A stretch of 43,746 bases of DNA from Bacteroidetes bacterium 24-39-8 (GTDB taxonomy: Bacteria; Bacteroidota; Bacteroidia; Chitinophagales; Chitinophagaceae). The stretch lies in NCBI GenBank assembly GCA_002256765.1, contig NCHJ01000011.1, forward strand, positions 1 to 43,746. Direction: 5' to 3'. This document shows positions 1 through 8,721 of the stretch, in pieces; positions within the stretch are counted from its first letter, which is position 1, and each line of letters opens with the position of its first letter. The notes under the pieces were generated by a model. It ran no database searches and was not told the origin of the DNA. It saw only the letters and a list, made by a program, of their open reading frames with translations. Position numbers and translations under genes: made by a program.

Positions 1-49
1 TTTGCAAGCTTCTTATTGACAGGTAAATACTTTTACAAAAACTAAGTTT

Positions 50-1153
50 TTAGATTGTTTTCTTTAAGATATTGATAGGTATTTTAAATTGTTTCATATA
101 ATATTTATCTCTTAACCAAAATGCCACATTAACTAAAATAATCAAGGCGGGTACTTCTACCAATGGGCCAATTACACCAGTAAATGCCTGACCACTATTG
201 ATGCCAAATACCCCAATAGATACTGCAATGGCTAATTCAAAATTATTACCTGCAGCAGTAAATGCAATAGAAGTATTGGTTGAATAATCCGCTCCCATTT
301 TTTTCCCAATCAAAAAACTAATAAAAAACATGATAGCAAAATAGATCAACATTGGAATGGCAATCTTAATCACATCAAATGGAATTTGGACTATCAGTTG
401 TCCTTTTAAACTAAACATAACCACAATGGTAAATAGTAGGGCAATTAAAGTAATAGGAGATACAATAGGTATGAATTTTTGTTGAAACCAGTCTTCTCCC
501 TTTAATCTAATCAATGCATATCTGGTTATAAATCCTGCTGCAAATGGAACCCCTAAATAAATGGCTACACTCTCTGCTATTTGCCCAATAGTGATATTAA
601 CTTCTGTTCCCTTAATTCCAAAATAGGGTGGTAATACTGTAATAAAAATATAAGCATAGACACTATATAATAAGACCTGAAAAATACTATTTAGGGCTAC
701 TAATCCTGCTGCATATTCTCTACTGCCTTCTGCCAACTCATTCCAAACAATCACCATGGCAATACATCTTGCCAATCCAATCAAAATCAGTCCAATCATA
801 TATTCTGGCTGATTGTGCAAGAATAAAATGGCTAGCACAAACATTAAAATTGGACCAATCACCCAATTTAATAAAAGTGAGATCCCCAATACCTTGGTAT
901 TTTTAAATACTTTACCTAATTGATCATACCTGACTTTGGTAAAGGGAGGATACATCATCAAAATTAATCCAATAGCCAATGGGATATTGGTAGTTCCTTC
1001 TGAAAAAGAATTAATGAATGTTGCTGAAGAAGGAATCCAATAACCAATAGAGACCCCAATAGCCATGGCCATAAAAATCCAAAGGGTTAAGTACCTATCT
1101 AAGAAACTCAATTTTTTACGCTCATTAGCTGGTGCACAATTATTTGCAGACAT
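50..1153 (-). CDS. ACR3 family arsenite efflux transporter
   Basis: Inner-membrane exporter expected to expel arsenite (possibly antimonite), 367 residues, about the usual ACR3 length, with roughly ten hydrophobic segments. The family hallmark is visible: a segment reading [18 protein letters not shown], carrying the cysteine conserved in the fourth membrane helix of ACR3 proteins. A second conserved stretch, [21 protein letters not shown], lies near the C-terminus. The reading frame extends to a TTG at 1171, but ATG at 1153 ([10 protein letters not shown]) is the more likely start. No arsR, arsC or arsM is visible beside it, so any ars operon would continue beyond the left edge (its downstream side). 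The family call is firm; the symbol is left blank because both arsB and acr3 are used. Confidence 0.93.
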   Translation of the reverse strand: MSANNCAPANERKKLSFLDRYLTLWIFMAMAIGVSIGYWIPSSATFINSFSEGTTNIPLAIGLILMMYPPFTKVRYDQLGKVFKNTKVLGISLLLNWVIGPILMFVLAILFLHNQPEYMIGLILIGLARCIAMVIVWNELAEGSREYAAGLVALNSIFQVLLYSVYAYIFITVLPPYFGIKGTEVNITIGQIAESVAIYLGVPFAAGFITRYALIRLKGEDWFQQKFIPIVSPITLIALLFTIVVMFSLKGQLIVQIPFDVIKIAIPMLIYFAIMFFISFLIGKKMGADYSTNTSIAFTAAGNNFELAIAVSIGVFGINSGQAFTGVIGPLVEVPALIILVNVAFWLRDKYYMKQFKIPINILKKTI

Positions 1154-1311
1154 GATAGTATTATTTAACAATTAGTCTTACTCACCAAGACAATTTTTAT
1201 AAAGCAAGTACAAAATTATTCAATAATCACTTGGATTGAGCAGTTATTCATTATCCTACCGTTAATTCACCCTTTTTCCAAGTCAAAAAATGGGTGTTTT
1301 TACCCCCTTTA

Positions 1312-1346
1312 ACCCATTGCAAAATATCAATGGCTTTTGTAATTTG
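1312..1346 (+). promoter_or_regulatory. Possible promoter of the patatin-like gene
   Basis: A TTG at 1317-1319 is followed after 20 bases by TAATTTG at 1340-1346, close to the Bacteroidota TTTG/TAnnTTTG pattern, and lies 46 bases before the ATG at 1392. The preceding DNA (1289-1318) also holds a 7-base inverted repeat, AATGGGT/ACCCATT. One T of the consensus is missing, so this is tentative. Confidence 0.28.
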
Positions 1347-1391
1347 AAAAAGCATTGGCGTCCCTGGCTAATGGATCATTAAAGACCCAAT

Positions 1392-3383
1392 ATGCCAGTA
1401 GCCAAATTGCCAGACCAATTCTTAGAATTTAGCAGAAATCTGCTCTTTGTATGTAGGGGCATCTGGGTATTAATGGTCTTTCACTTTATAGCGATAATAG
1501 CATTTCTTTTCTTGCCACAAGGTACCGATGTCTTATTGCTTTTGCTAGAAAACAGTTTTCAGGTGGGAAACCCGTCTGCCTTATTCATTCTACTATTGGG
1601 TGTATTGTTCTGGTCAATCTCTTCTGAATTTTGCTGTAGGATGTTGTTATACATGACAGACAATTCAGGTCATTCTCTTTCTATAGCATCTGTACAATCA
1701 AGAAAATGGTTACAGGTACAATTGGCAAAGTTTTGTTTGTACGCACCCATATTCATCTTGGGTATTGGTTTGGTCAAAGCTTATTTTCAAAATCAGTCTG
1801 ATAGTGGTTTTCAACTTGCAGTATTATTGATGCTTATAAGTCTGCTAACTGCAGAATGTTGGTTGCTCTTTCAACTCTATCACGCGAAAAGAAAAATTCC
1901 ATTGTTTAGAAAATGGATGCGCTTGTCTGCCAAAGAAGCATTTTGGACTGGAAAACTCTATGGCATTTTTAATCTATATAGAATTGATCTTCCTGCTAGC
2001 AGCTTACCTATTAAAGAAGACCATGGACCATGCAAGTCAAAGGTTGAAAATGATCTACCTAGAGAAACACCCTTACCCAATGGATCATTTATACCTGAAG
2101 GGTTTGTTTTGATAGAACAGGGAATATATCATCAACCCTATCCAACACAAACATGGGTCTTTAGGATTCCCTTGTCTTTTTATAGTTGCTTAATCAAACA
2201 ACTGCTGATTCTAAGTGCTATTTCAGTTTGCTTGATTATACTGTTCTCATTAATTCCTCTTCATACTTATACTTTAGTTGGTGCTGCTGCTCTTATTTGC
2301 TGCGGCTTTGGTTGTTGGCAAATAATCTATGTATTGTTAGATTTTCTGGATCAGGCCCAACCTTTGGGAAAATTCAAATTCCCTTATCGTTTATGCATTA
2401 TTGGCTGGGTTTTGTTATGTTCTTATATAAATCAAGACCACCCCATTAGGGTTCTCCAAAATGCAAGAACAGAACAGTTTCCATTGGTAGCTACTCATTT
2501 TGAAGCATGGGCTAGACAGGTAGAATCAAACAATCTTGCAGATAGTATTCCCATTTACTTGATTGCTGCAGAAGGAGGTGCCCTAAGAACTGGTGCATTT
2601 ACTGCCTTGCTACTTTCAAAATTAGCCGATGCTGATTCAAGTTTCGCAAAGCGGGTCTATGCGTATAGTACCGTATCTGGCGGTAGCCTTGGCGCAGGAT
2701 TTTTTCAAAGTATTCAAGGTTTAAAAGATGGCATACCAGAACAGCAACTTAGCCCAGTTTGCAAAGATTTTTTTGAACTAGATTTTCTATCAGCAACTAC
2801 GGGCAAATTGGTTTTTGCAGAAATTGTACAGTGTTTGATTCCTTGGCATCTTCCTATTTTAGATAGGGCCATTGCCTTGGAACAATCTTGGGAAAATGGT
2901 TGGGAGTTAGCAACGTTGGGTAAATATTTGTCTAATCATTTTGAGCAAGCAATTCCAAATTCAAATATCGCGCCAGCCGTTTTATTTCAAACAGTTGAAG
3001 CGGAAACGGGTTTGCCCTGTGTTTGGAGTAACCTGAACTTGACAGATGCTATTCCTTTTTCAAATAAAAGAGACCTTGCTGCGCGATATCCTGTTCCAAT
3101 TGCTTTAAGCTCTGCAATCAATCTGAGTGCCAGATTTCCTTTACTATCTCCTGCTGCCATGTTTTCTACTCATATAGGCGATAGCAAAACAAGAAGACAT
3201 TACGTAGATGGCGGCTATTTTGAGAATAGTGGTCAAGAGACTTTATTAGCGTTATTACAGAGCCTACCCTTTGAACAACATCCCAGACTGAAACCCAAGA
3301 TTCTTTGCTTTAATTTTAGTTTCCGAATTATTATATCCGGTTTACCAAACCAGGAATGCCAGAACAACCATTGCCATCAATAG
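1392..3383 (+). CDS. Patatin-like phospholipase, membrane-anchored (3' end frameshifted)
   Basis: Predicted acyl hydrolase with a large membrane domain (about six to seven hydrophobic segments in residues 15-160 and 265-350) followed by a patatin domain from about residue 385. Patatin features: an oxyanion-type loop EGGALRTG (394-401), the nucleophile elbow with Ser432 in GGSLG, and the Asp606-Gly-Gly motif in YVDGGYFENSG, which together give the Ser-Asp dyad. The reading frame ends at 3383 after an uncharacteristic tail (residues from about 642). The natural C-terminus continues in the next frame to 3564, so this copy carries a one-base shift near the T-run at 3314-3317. The catalytic residues precede the break. 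A lipoprotein gene follows closely. Substrate unknown; lipid or lysophospholipid is inferred from the family. Confidence 0.82.
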   Translation: MPVAKLPDQFLEFSRNLLFVCRGIWVLMVFHFIAIIAFLFLPQGTDVLLLLLENSFQVGNPSALFILLLGVLFWSISSEFCCRMLLYMTDNSGHSLSIASVQSRKWLQVQLAKFCLYAPIFILGIGLVKAYFQNQSDSGFQLAVLLMLISLLTAECWLLFQLYHAKRKIPLFRKWMRLSAKEAFWTGKLYGIFNLYRIDLPASSLPIKEDHGPCKSKVENDLPRETPLPNGSFIPEGFVLIEQGIYHQPYPTQTWVFRIPLSFYSCLIKQLLILSAISVCLIILFSLIPLHTYTLVGAAALICCGFGCWQIIYVLLDFLDQAQPLGKFKFPYRLCIIGWVLLCSYINQDHPIRVLQNARTEQFPLVATHFEAWARQVESNNLADSIPIYLIAAEGGALRTGAFTALLLSKLADADSSFAKRVYAYSTVSGGSLGAGFFQSIQGLKDGIPEQQLSPVCKDFFELDFLSATTGKLVFAEIVQCLIPWHLPILDRAIALEQSWENGWELATLGKYLSNHFEQAIPNSNIAPAVLFQTVEAETGLPCVWSNLNLTDAIPFSNKRDLAARYPVPIALSSAINLSARFPLLSPAAMFSTHIGDSKTRRHYVDGGYFENSGQETLLALLQSLPFEQHPRLKPKILCFNFSFRIIISGLPNQECQNNHCHQ

Positions 3384-3564
3384 CTTAAATGAGTATTGTT
3401 TGCAAAGGTTTGGACCAGCGCATTTGTTACAATTAGAGCTAGAGATTAATACAAAAGATTTACCCATGAACTGGGTGCTTTCCCATACAGCCATGCAAAG
3501 AATTGACCTCTATTGCAATGCTATGGTTGAAAAAATCATTCCATTTATTTCATCAACTAAATAA
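3316..3564 (+). pseudogene. Out-of-frame C-terminus of the patatin-like gene
   Basis: In the frame one base ahead of the main reading frame, translation from about 3316 reads LVSELLYPVYQTRNARTTIA and continues as a well-formed hydrophilic sequence through RFGPAHLLQLELEIN to a TAA at 3562-3564, just seven bases before the lipoprotein ATG. Joined to the upstream frame at the TTTT run (3314-3317), it gives a continuous protein of about 723 residues. It has no start codon context of its own. The cause is either a genuine frameshift mutation or a homopolymer sequencing error. Confidence 0.75.
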
Positions 3565-3570
3565 GATTCT

Positions 3571-4050
3571 ATGAAAACCATTGTAATCCTACTCAGTCTT
3601 TTTTTCTATTTACTTTTTAGTTCCTGTGCTGGGGTTAAAATTTACAGTGATTCCGAACTCACCAAAACCTCAGCCATTCGTTTTCATTATCCCAAACCAT
3701 TTTTATTGGTTGAGAAAAATGCCAATGCCAATGGGGGCAAGAAGGCCAGCATTGTTTATTTACCAGATTTATCTGAAGCATTTTATGCCAAGACCAAAAC
3801 AGGTTTTGGCCAGAGCGATTTAAAAATGGTTTTTGAAAATGGATCTTTAGCTTCTTATGGTATTGGTACCGATACTAAAATTCCAGAGACTATCACTGCT
3901 TTAAGTGCTGCATTGAATGCTGGTTTAAAGTTCTTACCCAATATGAACGCAGAAGAGAAACCTTTAAAAACCGGGGAACTGGATTTTGAATTGTACGCCA
4001 TCATCATCCTTGAGGGCAAGTTGACTTTGCGCAAATTAGAGGTGAAATAA
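3571..4050 (+). CDS. Small predicted lipoprotein, function unknown
   Basis: A 159-residue protein with a lipoprotein signal: a basic start, a hydrophobic core and the lipobox FSSC (cysteine about residue 19). The mature part is soluble, mixed alpha/beta in look, with no motif I recognise; a repeated Asn-Ala (NANAN) stretch is present near residue 52. It starts six bases after the end of the restored patatin frame, so the two genes are very probably cotranscribed and may act together at the envelope. No function is assigned. Confidence 0.72.
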   Translation: MKTIVILLSLFFYLLFSSCAGVKIYSDSELTKTSAIRFHYPKPFLLVEKNANANGGKKASIVYLPDLSEAFYAKTKTGFGQSDLKMVFENGSLASYGIGTDTKIPETITALSAALNAGLKFLPNMNAEEKPLKTGELDFELYAIIILEGKLTLRKLEVK

Positions 4051-4059
4051 ATAACCAGA

Positions 4060-4488
4060 TTATTTAATGAGCAACTTATGAAACTTCTCTATTTCTTTTT
4101 TTTCATCTGACAGCAAGAGTTCATTGTTTTTGACTTTAGATTGCAAAAATAACACCCGCTTGTGCTGAGGATATTTTTCTAAAATCTCCTTGATCCTGCT
4201 TTCTGTAGCAAGGTCTTTTTCTTCTATGGGCTTAAGGGAAGCAGCAGGTGTTTTATCACGGTTAGGTCTTTTAATAATCTCTGCTTCTAGAGTTGCTAGC
4301 CAGTTGGGGGGCAGGTCTGGAACTTTAGCGGCTTTTAGATATAGACCTTCCATTTGTTTTTTGCTCAAGGAGCCACGCTCCTCATATTGGTGCATCAGGC
4401 TCATGATAAACAATGCATCTGGATTGTATTTGTAACAAGCGTCCAGAATCTTATCTATAATATCTATTCCAGGTTTTTTCTTAATCAT
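4060..4488 (-). CDS. Hypothetical protein, 142 aa
   Basis: A small cytoplasmic-looking, lysine- and glutamate-rich, mostly helical protein without signal peptide or membrane segment. A central stretch, LSKKQMEGLYLKAAKV, followed by a Pro-rich turn (PDLPPNW) and a long charged helix (about residues 75-142), is the only notable layout. It is the last gene of the same-strand row running from the NRPS. A strong 10-bp hairpin lies four bases before its ATG (see 4493-4517). I do not recognise the family. Confidence 0.62.
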   Translation of the reverse strand: MIKKKPGIDIIDKILDACYKYNPDALFIMSLMHQYEERGSLSKKQMEGLYLKAAKVPDLPPNWLATLEAEIIKRPNRDKTPAASLKPIEEKDLATESRIKEILEKYPQHKRVLFLQSKVKNNELLLSDEKKEIEKFHKLLIK

Positions 4489-4492
4489 GAAA

Positions 4493-4517
4493 GTGCAACA
4501 GCCAAAAGCTGTTGCAC
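4493..4517. promoter_or_regulatory. Perfect 10-bp inverted repeat before a start codon
   Basis: GTGCAACAGC (4493-4502) and GCTGTTGCAC (4508-4517) are exact reverse complements around a five-base loop. On the minus strand the hairpin falls between the cupin stop and the ATG at 4488, ending only four bases from it. There is no long T-tract, only TTT, so it is a poor terminator. It could mask the ribosome entry site of the downstream gene or be an mRNA end or processing site. Confidence 0.6.
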
Positions 4518-4542
4518 AAAATTAACCATAATTTGCTAGTAA

Positions 4543-5103
4543 CTAGAAAGCAAGTGGCGGGCCAACTACTTGCATATCATGATCAGCAAAAATCTTGGCT
4601 CCTTGTTCCGGACTTGGTGCTCCTTTTAAGGAACCAATCACCCTGAAAAAGTCTTCCATTTTTCCTGAAGGTTGAAACTGAAAATACATTTTCCCCTGCT
4701 CTGATAACTGGGCCCAGGTATGAGGAACATTTCTAGGTAAGAAAATGGTATCTCCTGTTCTTAGGGTATGTTGATCATCTCCCACTTTGAACAAGAAGTT
4801 TCCAGACATAATGAAAAAGACCTCGTCTTGATTAGGATGAATATGTAATGGTGGTCCACCTTTTTCATTACCGGTATATTCAAAAATGGTCAGGTCTCCA
4901 TTAGTGTCCTTAGAAGAAACCTTAATGTCATTGGGGCTTTTACCGCCAAGTTTGGTTTGCTCACCAAATCGGCTTTGGCCAGATTTGACCACAAAGCCTT
5001 TTCCTGTTCTAATAGCTTTTGTGGTAGATGGAACATTTTTGCTGGCAAAAGCCAGTGCTGGCATAGATAATGCTGCAGTGGTTAAAAATTTTCTTCTTTG
5101 CAT
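4543..5103 (-). CDS. Tat-exported cupin domain protein
   Basis: A 186-residue protein starting with a twin-arginine signal (MQRRKFLTTAALSMPALAFA), so probably exported folded to the periplasm. The mature part is one cupin barrel. Motif 1 reads HIHPNQDEVFFIMSG, giving the HxH and Glu ligands; motif 2, GDTIFLPRNVPHTW, gives the third His. These are the usual metal-binding residues of quercetinase- and oxalate-type cupins. Several oxygenase or isomerase activities fit, so the reaction is open. It sits 69 bases after the AraC gene on the same strand. A 6-bp inverted repeat (TGTAGG 5106-5111, CCTACA 5121-5126) lies two bases before the ATG. Confidence 0.85.
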   Translation of the reverse strand: MQRRKFLTTAALSMPALAFASKNVPSTTKAIRTGKGFVVKSGQSRFGEQTKLGGKSPNDIKVSSKDTNGDLTIFEYTGNEKGGPPLHIHPNQDEVFFIMSGNFLFKVGDDQHTLRTGDTIFLPRNVPHTWAQLSEQGKMYFQFQPSGKMEDFFRVIGSLKGAPSPEQGAKIFADHDMQVVGPPLAF

Positions 5104-5172
5104 GATGTAGGTTTTAATGCCCTACAAAAATGCCCACTGTCAATAATGCTTTACTGGTAAAAAAACGACATT

Positions 5173-6006
5173 TTAATAGGTATCGGCTACGCCAAACTGC
5201 CTTTCTGGCCCTTCTGAGTCTAATTGGTGAAAGGCTGTTGGTGTTTTTCCAGTGAACGCTAGGTATTCTTTTACCAAGTGCTGGTAATCGTGATAACCAC
5301 AGTGTATGGCAATGGTTAACCAATCTTTCTGAGGAAATTGATTTTTCATTCTAAAGGCGTTTTCAAACCTAACCAGCCTACTGAAATATTTGGGTGTTAC
5401 GCCCATTCTATCCAAAAATTTTCTTTCTAATTGTCTATTGCTTAAATAAGATTCCTTGGCCATCCAGTCTACCGAAACCCCATCTTTCATAGAAAGCACC
5501 TGGTTATTTACTTGGTCTAATCGGTGTGCTTCTTTTTGTTGTTTGGCCCCAACCTGAATAAGAAAATTTTCTACCACCTGTATCATGGTTTTAAAGTCAG
5601 GCGAATGAAATAATTGCTCATTCACCTCTTTGATATAGGAAGGAAAAACGGTTTCTGCGTCTAGGGTCTGGTTGGTGATTTCATGTGAGGGAATGCCCGT
5701 AAGTCTATACAAAGCGCCAGGTCTAAACACTATTTGAAAGACTAAGAAATCCTTGCCCACGTATCTATTAGTCACTTCTTGTTGTTGTCCAAATAAGACC
5801 GATTTTAAATTGGTATGCCATTTTCCACTTTCTGCATATTGTAGCTTTTCAATATCACGCGGATAAAAACTCAAACAATGTTCTGGCCTTGGGGGATAAC
5901 ATTTAAAGGGTATGTTTTCTGGATGTTCAAACATGAATTGGACAATCCGGTATACACGTACGTATTCGGCTTGTCTGGGGCTTGGTTGGAATTCAGATAG
6001 AACCAT
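5173..6006 (-). CDS. AraC family transcriptional regulator
   Basis: A 277-residue regulator. The first ~170 residues form a sensor-like domain (contains FVFQIVFRPGALYRLTGIP after LV, typical of Bacteroidota AraC proteins with a beta-barrel N-terminus). The C-terminal ~100 residues form the double helix-turn-helix: VDWMAKESYLSNRQLERKF, then MGVTPKYFSRLVRFENAF, then IAIHCGYHDYQHLVKEY, the classic second HTH. It starts 30 bases after the NRPS stop on the same strand, so it is likely cotranscribed with it or controls it and the cupin gene. The effector is unknown. Confidence 0.88.
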   Translation of the reverse strand: MVLSEFQPSPRQAEYVRVYRIVQFMFEHPENIPFKCYPPRPEHCLSFYPRDIEKLQYAESGKWHTNLKSVLFGQQQEVTNRYVGKDFLVFQIVFRPGALYRLTGIPSHEITNQTLDAETVFPSYIKEVNEQLFHSPDFKTMIQVVENFLIQVGAKQQKEAHRLDQVNNQVLSMKDGVSVDWMAKESYLSNRQLERKFLDRMGVTPKYFSRLVRFENAFRMKNQFPQKDWLTIAIHCGYHDYQHLVKEYLAFTGKTPTAFHQLDSEGPERQFGVADTY

Positions 6007-6036
6007 GTAAGATGTTCTATCACCAAGTTAGTAAAA

Positions 6037-8640
6037 TCAATTGGATTGTTTAGTGCCATTATGAATGGCTAGGAGCATGGCTTTATCCATTTCCTGTGCC
6101 AGAATCTGACAATTAGGTTCTTTGAACATGGTATCATGGTTACCAGGAATATTGTGTACTTCTACTCCAGTTAACGCGTATTTACGCCATCCCAGAAAAT
6201 CAAAATCATCTACAAAATAGACGCGGTCTAGCGCTTTGAATAGCACTACTTTGTCTTCAAATGGGCTTAGATTGTATTGATACAATGCTTGATGATGAAC
6301 TGCATTAATCTTATCCATCATCAAGTAATAACTATTAACTTCTGGCAATTCTGCTTTTGATCCCAATTTTAAAGTAGACCTTAGCCGATTATTTAAACTA
6401 GTGAATTGATATCCCAAGGCCTTAGCAGGATTTTCTATAATGGATTGTACAATCCATTTGAATTTAGGAATTTGACGCAACAACTTTCTATGCAATTGTT
6501 TGCTCCATGTCAGGTAGTTTTCTGCATTGATGACATTGGTATCAAACAAACCAATCATCAAAACCTGAAGTCCTTCTGCTTTTAACTGCTTTGCCATTTC
6601 TACCGCCACATACCCACCAAAAGAGTATCCTGCAATAGCATAGGGCCCATCTGGAAATTTTGCAATAATGGCCTGGTTATAATAAGCAGCAATGCCTTCA
6701 ATAGAATCAATGGGATCAGACTTGCCATCCATACCCTTTGGCTGTAACCCATAAACTGGTTGGTCTGGATGAATGTATTTTGTTAAGCCTACAAAACTCA
6801 GCACATTCAAGCTATCACCATGAATCAAAAATAGCGGAGGCCTACTACCACTTGCTTTGAGCGCCACCAAGGTATGATAGGCTTCTGGTGTTTGACTACC
6901 TTGAATTAGTTTTGCTAACTTTTCAATGGTAGCGTATTCAAATACAGAAACAAGGGGTAACTGCTTGCCTTTTTCTTTTTCAATTCTCACCATCATTTGA
7001 ATGGCCAGTAAAGAGTTACCACCAAAATCAAAAAAATCGTCTTTGATGCCAATACTATCTAAACGTAATAAGTCTTGCCACAATCCTGTTAGATAGAGTT
7101 CCATTTCAGAAGTAGGTGCAACAAATTTATTTACCTGTGTACTTACAAATTCAGGAATGGGTAGGGCATTTCTATCTACTTTGCCACTAACGGTATAAGG
7201 AAAGAAATCCATCATCACAAATGCCGATGGAATCATATAATCAGGCAACTGATTTTTGACTGTTTCCTTTATCTTGTCAACTGTTAAATTTTTGTCTGTT
7301 GGAATAATATAGGCTACAATTCTTTTCTGGTTAGTATAGTCTTCCCTAACCATTACTTCGGCTTGACGAACACCTTGAATTTTACTAATCACCACTTCTA
7401 TCTCTCCTAACTCTACGCGGTTGCCTCCTCTAATTTTAACTTGCCCATCCATTCTTCCCAAGAATTGCAAACTGCCATCTGGATTAAGGCTGGCTAAATC
7501 GCCCGTGCGATAAACCCTTAATGCTCCTTTGTAAGGATGCACCCACTTGATAAACCTTTCTTCCGTTTCTTTGGGTTTATTTAAATATTCCAAAGCCAAA
7601 CATTCCCCTTCAATTAAAATTTCTCCGGGCGAGCCTTCAACTACTTCATTTAAATGAGGATCTACAATATATAATTGAATATTGCCAATGGGTTTGCCAA
7701 TAGAAGGAATAGCTGGCCAATGAAAGGCATCGCCCTTTAATTTTAATTCAGTTACCCAAACACTGGCTTCTGTTGGACCATACACATTCATCAAAGTGGT
7801 CTCTTTTAACATCCCAAAAAAATGGGCTATCTGTGGAGTTATCCTTAATAATTCACCGCCAGTAATAATTTCTTTTACAGACTCTGGATAGAGGTCATAG
7901 GTAGCTGCAGTTTCTGCCAACATTTGCACCATGGCATAGGGCAGAAATAGTCTATTAATCTGGTGTTCGTTAATATACTTTAGAAGGTTACCTGCATTTA
8001 GTCTGTGGGTATCGTCTATAATATGTAAGGTTCCACCTGTTGATAATGGAACAAAGATTTCTTGAAAAGCCGCATCAAAACTCAAATGACAATATTGCAA
8101 GGTTCTCACACCAGGTTTGGCAAACCCATTTTTGATTTGCCAATTAACTTGGTTTAATAATCCTTGCTGGGGTAAACAAACCCCCTTGGGCACTCCGGTA
8201 GATCCAGAAGTATAGAGTACACAAACAGCTGGATTAATAAATGGCACCAATCTATTTGGTAGGTCATAAGTTATATCTGAAACAAGACTAGTTAACCCAA
8301 GATCTTGGAACAAACTTGATTCTGCTTCTTTGCTAATACAAAAGTGGATCCCGGAGTCTTGAATCAGTTGGTCTAATCTTAGTTTGGGATATTTGGTGTC
8401 TAAGGGTACATAGGCTTTTCTTGCTTTAAGTATGGCTAGAACACCTACTACCATTTCTAAAGAACGGGTAGCACTAATACCAATATATGCTTCCTGATTA
8501 GCTTGGTCTAAAATGGCTTTGGAAAGATTGTCTACCTTTTCCATTAACTGATCATAGCTCAGTGATTGTTCACCATATACCAAGGCACAAGAACTCCCAT
8601 GCAAAAGAGCGGCAGATTCCACTGATTGGTAAACAAGCAT
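6037..8640 (-). CDS. Single-module NRPS (A-T-TE), no condensation domain
   Basis: 867 residues with three complete domains. Adenylation (1-495): A3 LYTSGSTG (142-149), A5 NVYGPTE (285-291), A7 YRTGDL (377-382), A8 GRMDGQVKIRGGNRVELGEIE near 395-414, and the A10 lysine 487 in SGKVDR. Carrier: phosphopantetheine Ser543 in GGNSL. Thioesterase: Ser673 in GYSFG, Asp700, His835 in GNHD. My hand alignment to GrsA gives the pocket D189 A190 Q193 F232 I259 G261 V286 V294 W295 K487; the conserved Asp suggests an alpha-amino acid, but I cannot name it. With no condensation domain, the product may be released as a free, cyclised or self-condensed monomer, or passed to another enzyme. No phosphopantetheinyl transferase is visible nearby. 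AraC and cupin genes follow. Confidence 0.93.
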   Translation of the reverse strand: MLVYQSVESAALLHGSSCALVYGEQSLSYDQLMEKVDNLSKAILDQANQEAYIGISATRSLEMVVGVLAILKARKAYVPLDTKYPKLRLDQLIQDSGIHFCISKEAESSLFQDLGLTSLVSDITYDLPNRLVPFINPAVCVLYTSGSTGVPKGVCLPQQGLLNQVNWQIKNGFAKPGVRTLQYCHLSFDAAFQEIFVPLSTGGTLHIIDDTHRLNAGNLLKYINEHQINRLFLPYAMVQMLAETAATYDLYPESVKEIITGGELLRITPQIAHFFGMLKETTLMNVYGPTEASVWVTELKLKGDAFHWPAIPSIGKPIGNIQLYIVDPHLNEVVEGSPGEILIEGECLALEYLNKPKETEERFIKWVHPYKGALRVYRTGDLASLNPDGSLQFLGRMDGQVKIRGGNRVELGEIEVVISKIQGVRQAEVMVREDYTNQKRIVAYIIPTDKNLTVDKIKETVKNQLPDYMIPSAFVMMDFFPYTVSGKVDRNALPIPEFVSTQVNKFVAPTSEMELYLTGLWQDLLRLDSIGIKDDFFDFGGNSLLAIQMMVRIEKEKGKQLPLVSVFEYATIEKLAKLIQGSQTPEAYHTLVALKASGSRPPLFLIHGDSLNVLSFVGLTKYIHPDQPVYGLQPKGMDGKSDPIDSIEGIAAYYNQAIIAKFPDGPYAIAGYSFGGYVAVEMAKQLKAEGLQVLMIGLFDTNVINAENYLTWSKQLHRKLLRQIPKFKWIVQSIIENPAKALGYQFTSLNNRLRSTLKLGSKAELPEVNSYYLMMDKINAVHHQALYQYNLSPFEDKVVLFKALDRVYFVDDFDFLGWRKYALTGVEVHNIPGNHDTMFKEPNCQILAQEMDKAMLLAIHNGTKQSN

Positions 8641-8669
8641 GAGAAAGATTTAATGAAGAAGGACTCTCC

Positions 8670-8677
8670 CAAATATA
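8670..8677 (-). promoter_or_regulatory. Probable -7 promoter element of the NRPS gene
   Basis: On the minus strand this reads TATATTTG, an exact match to the Bacteroidota TAnnTTTG box, 30 bases before the ATG at 8640. A TTTC, close to the TTTG -33 element, lies 17 bases further upstream. Confidence 0.5.
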
Positions 8678-8721
8678 CTTAAAAATAAATTAAAGAAATA
8701 GTGTTTTGTTGAATAAAAAAG

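Noticed and set aside
1172-1300. Possible ArsR-type inverted repeat (TCAAT / ATTGA) ahead of the arsenite exporter
   Set aside because: Arms of only five bases with no match to a known ArsR site; no ArsR gene in view.
1289-1318. Terminator-like hairpin between the exporter and patatin genes
   Set aside because: It is upstream of both divergent genes, so termination makes no sense; kept only as a remark on the promoter.
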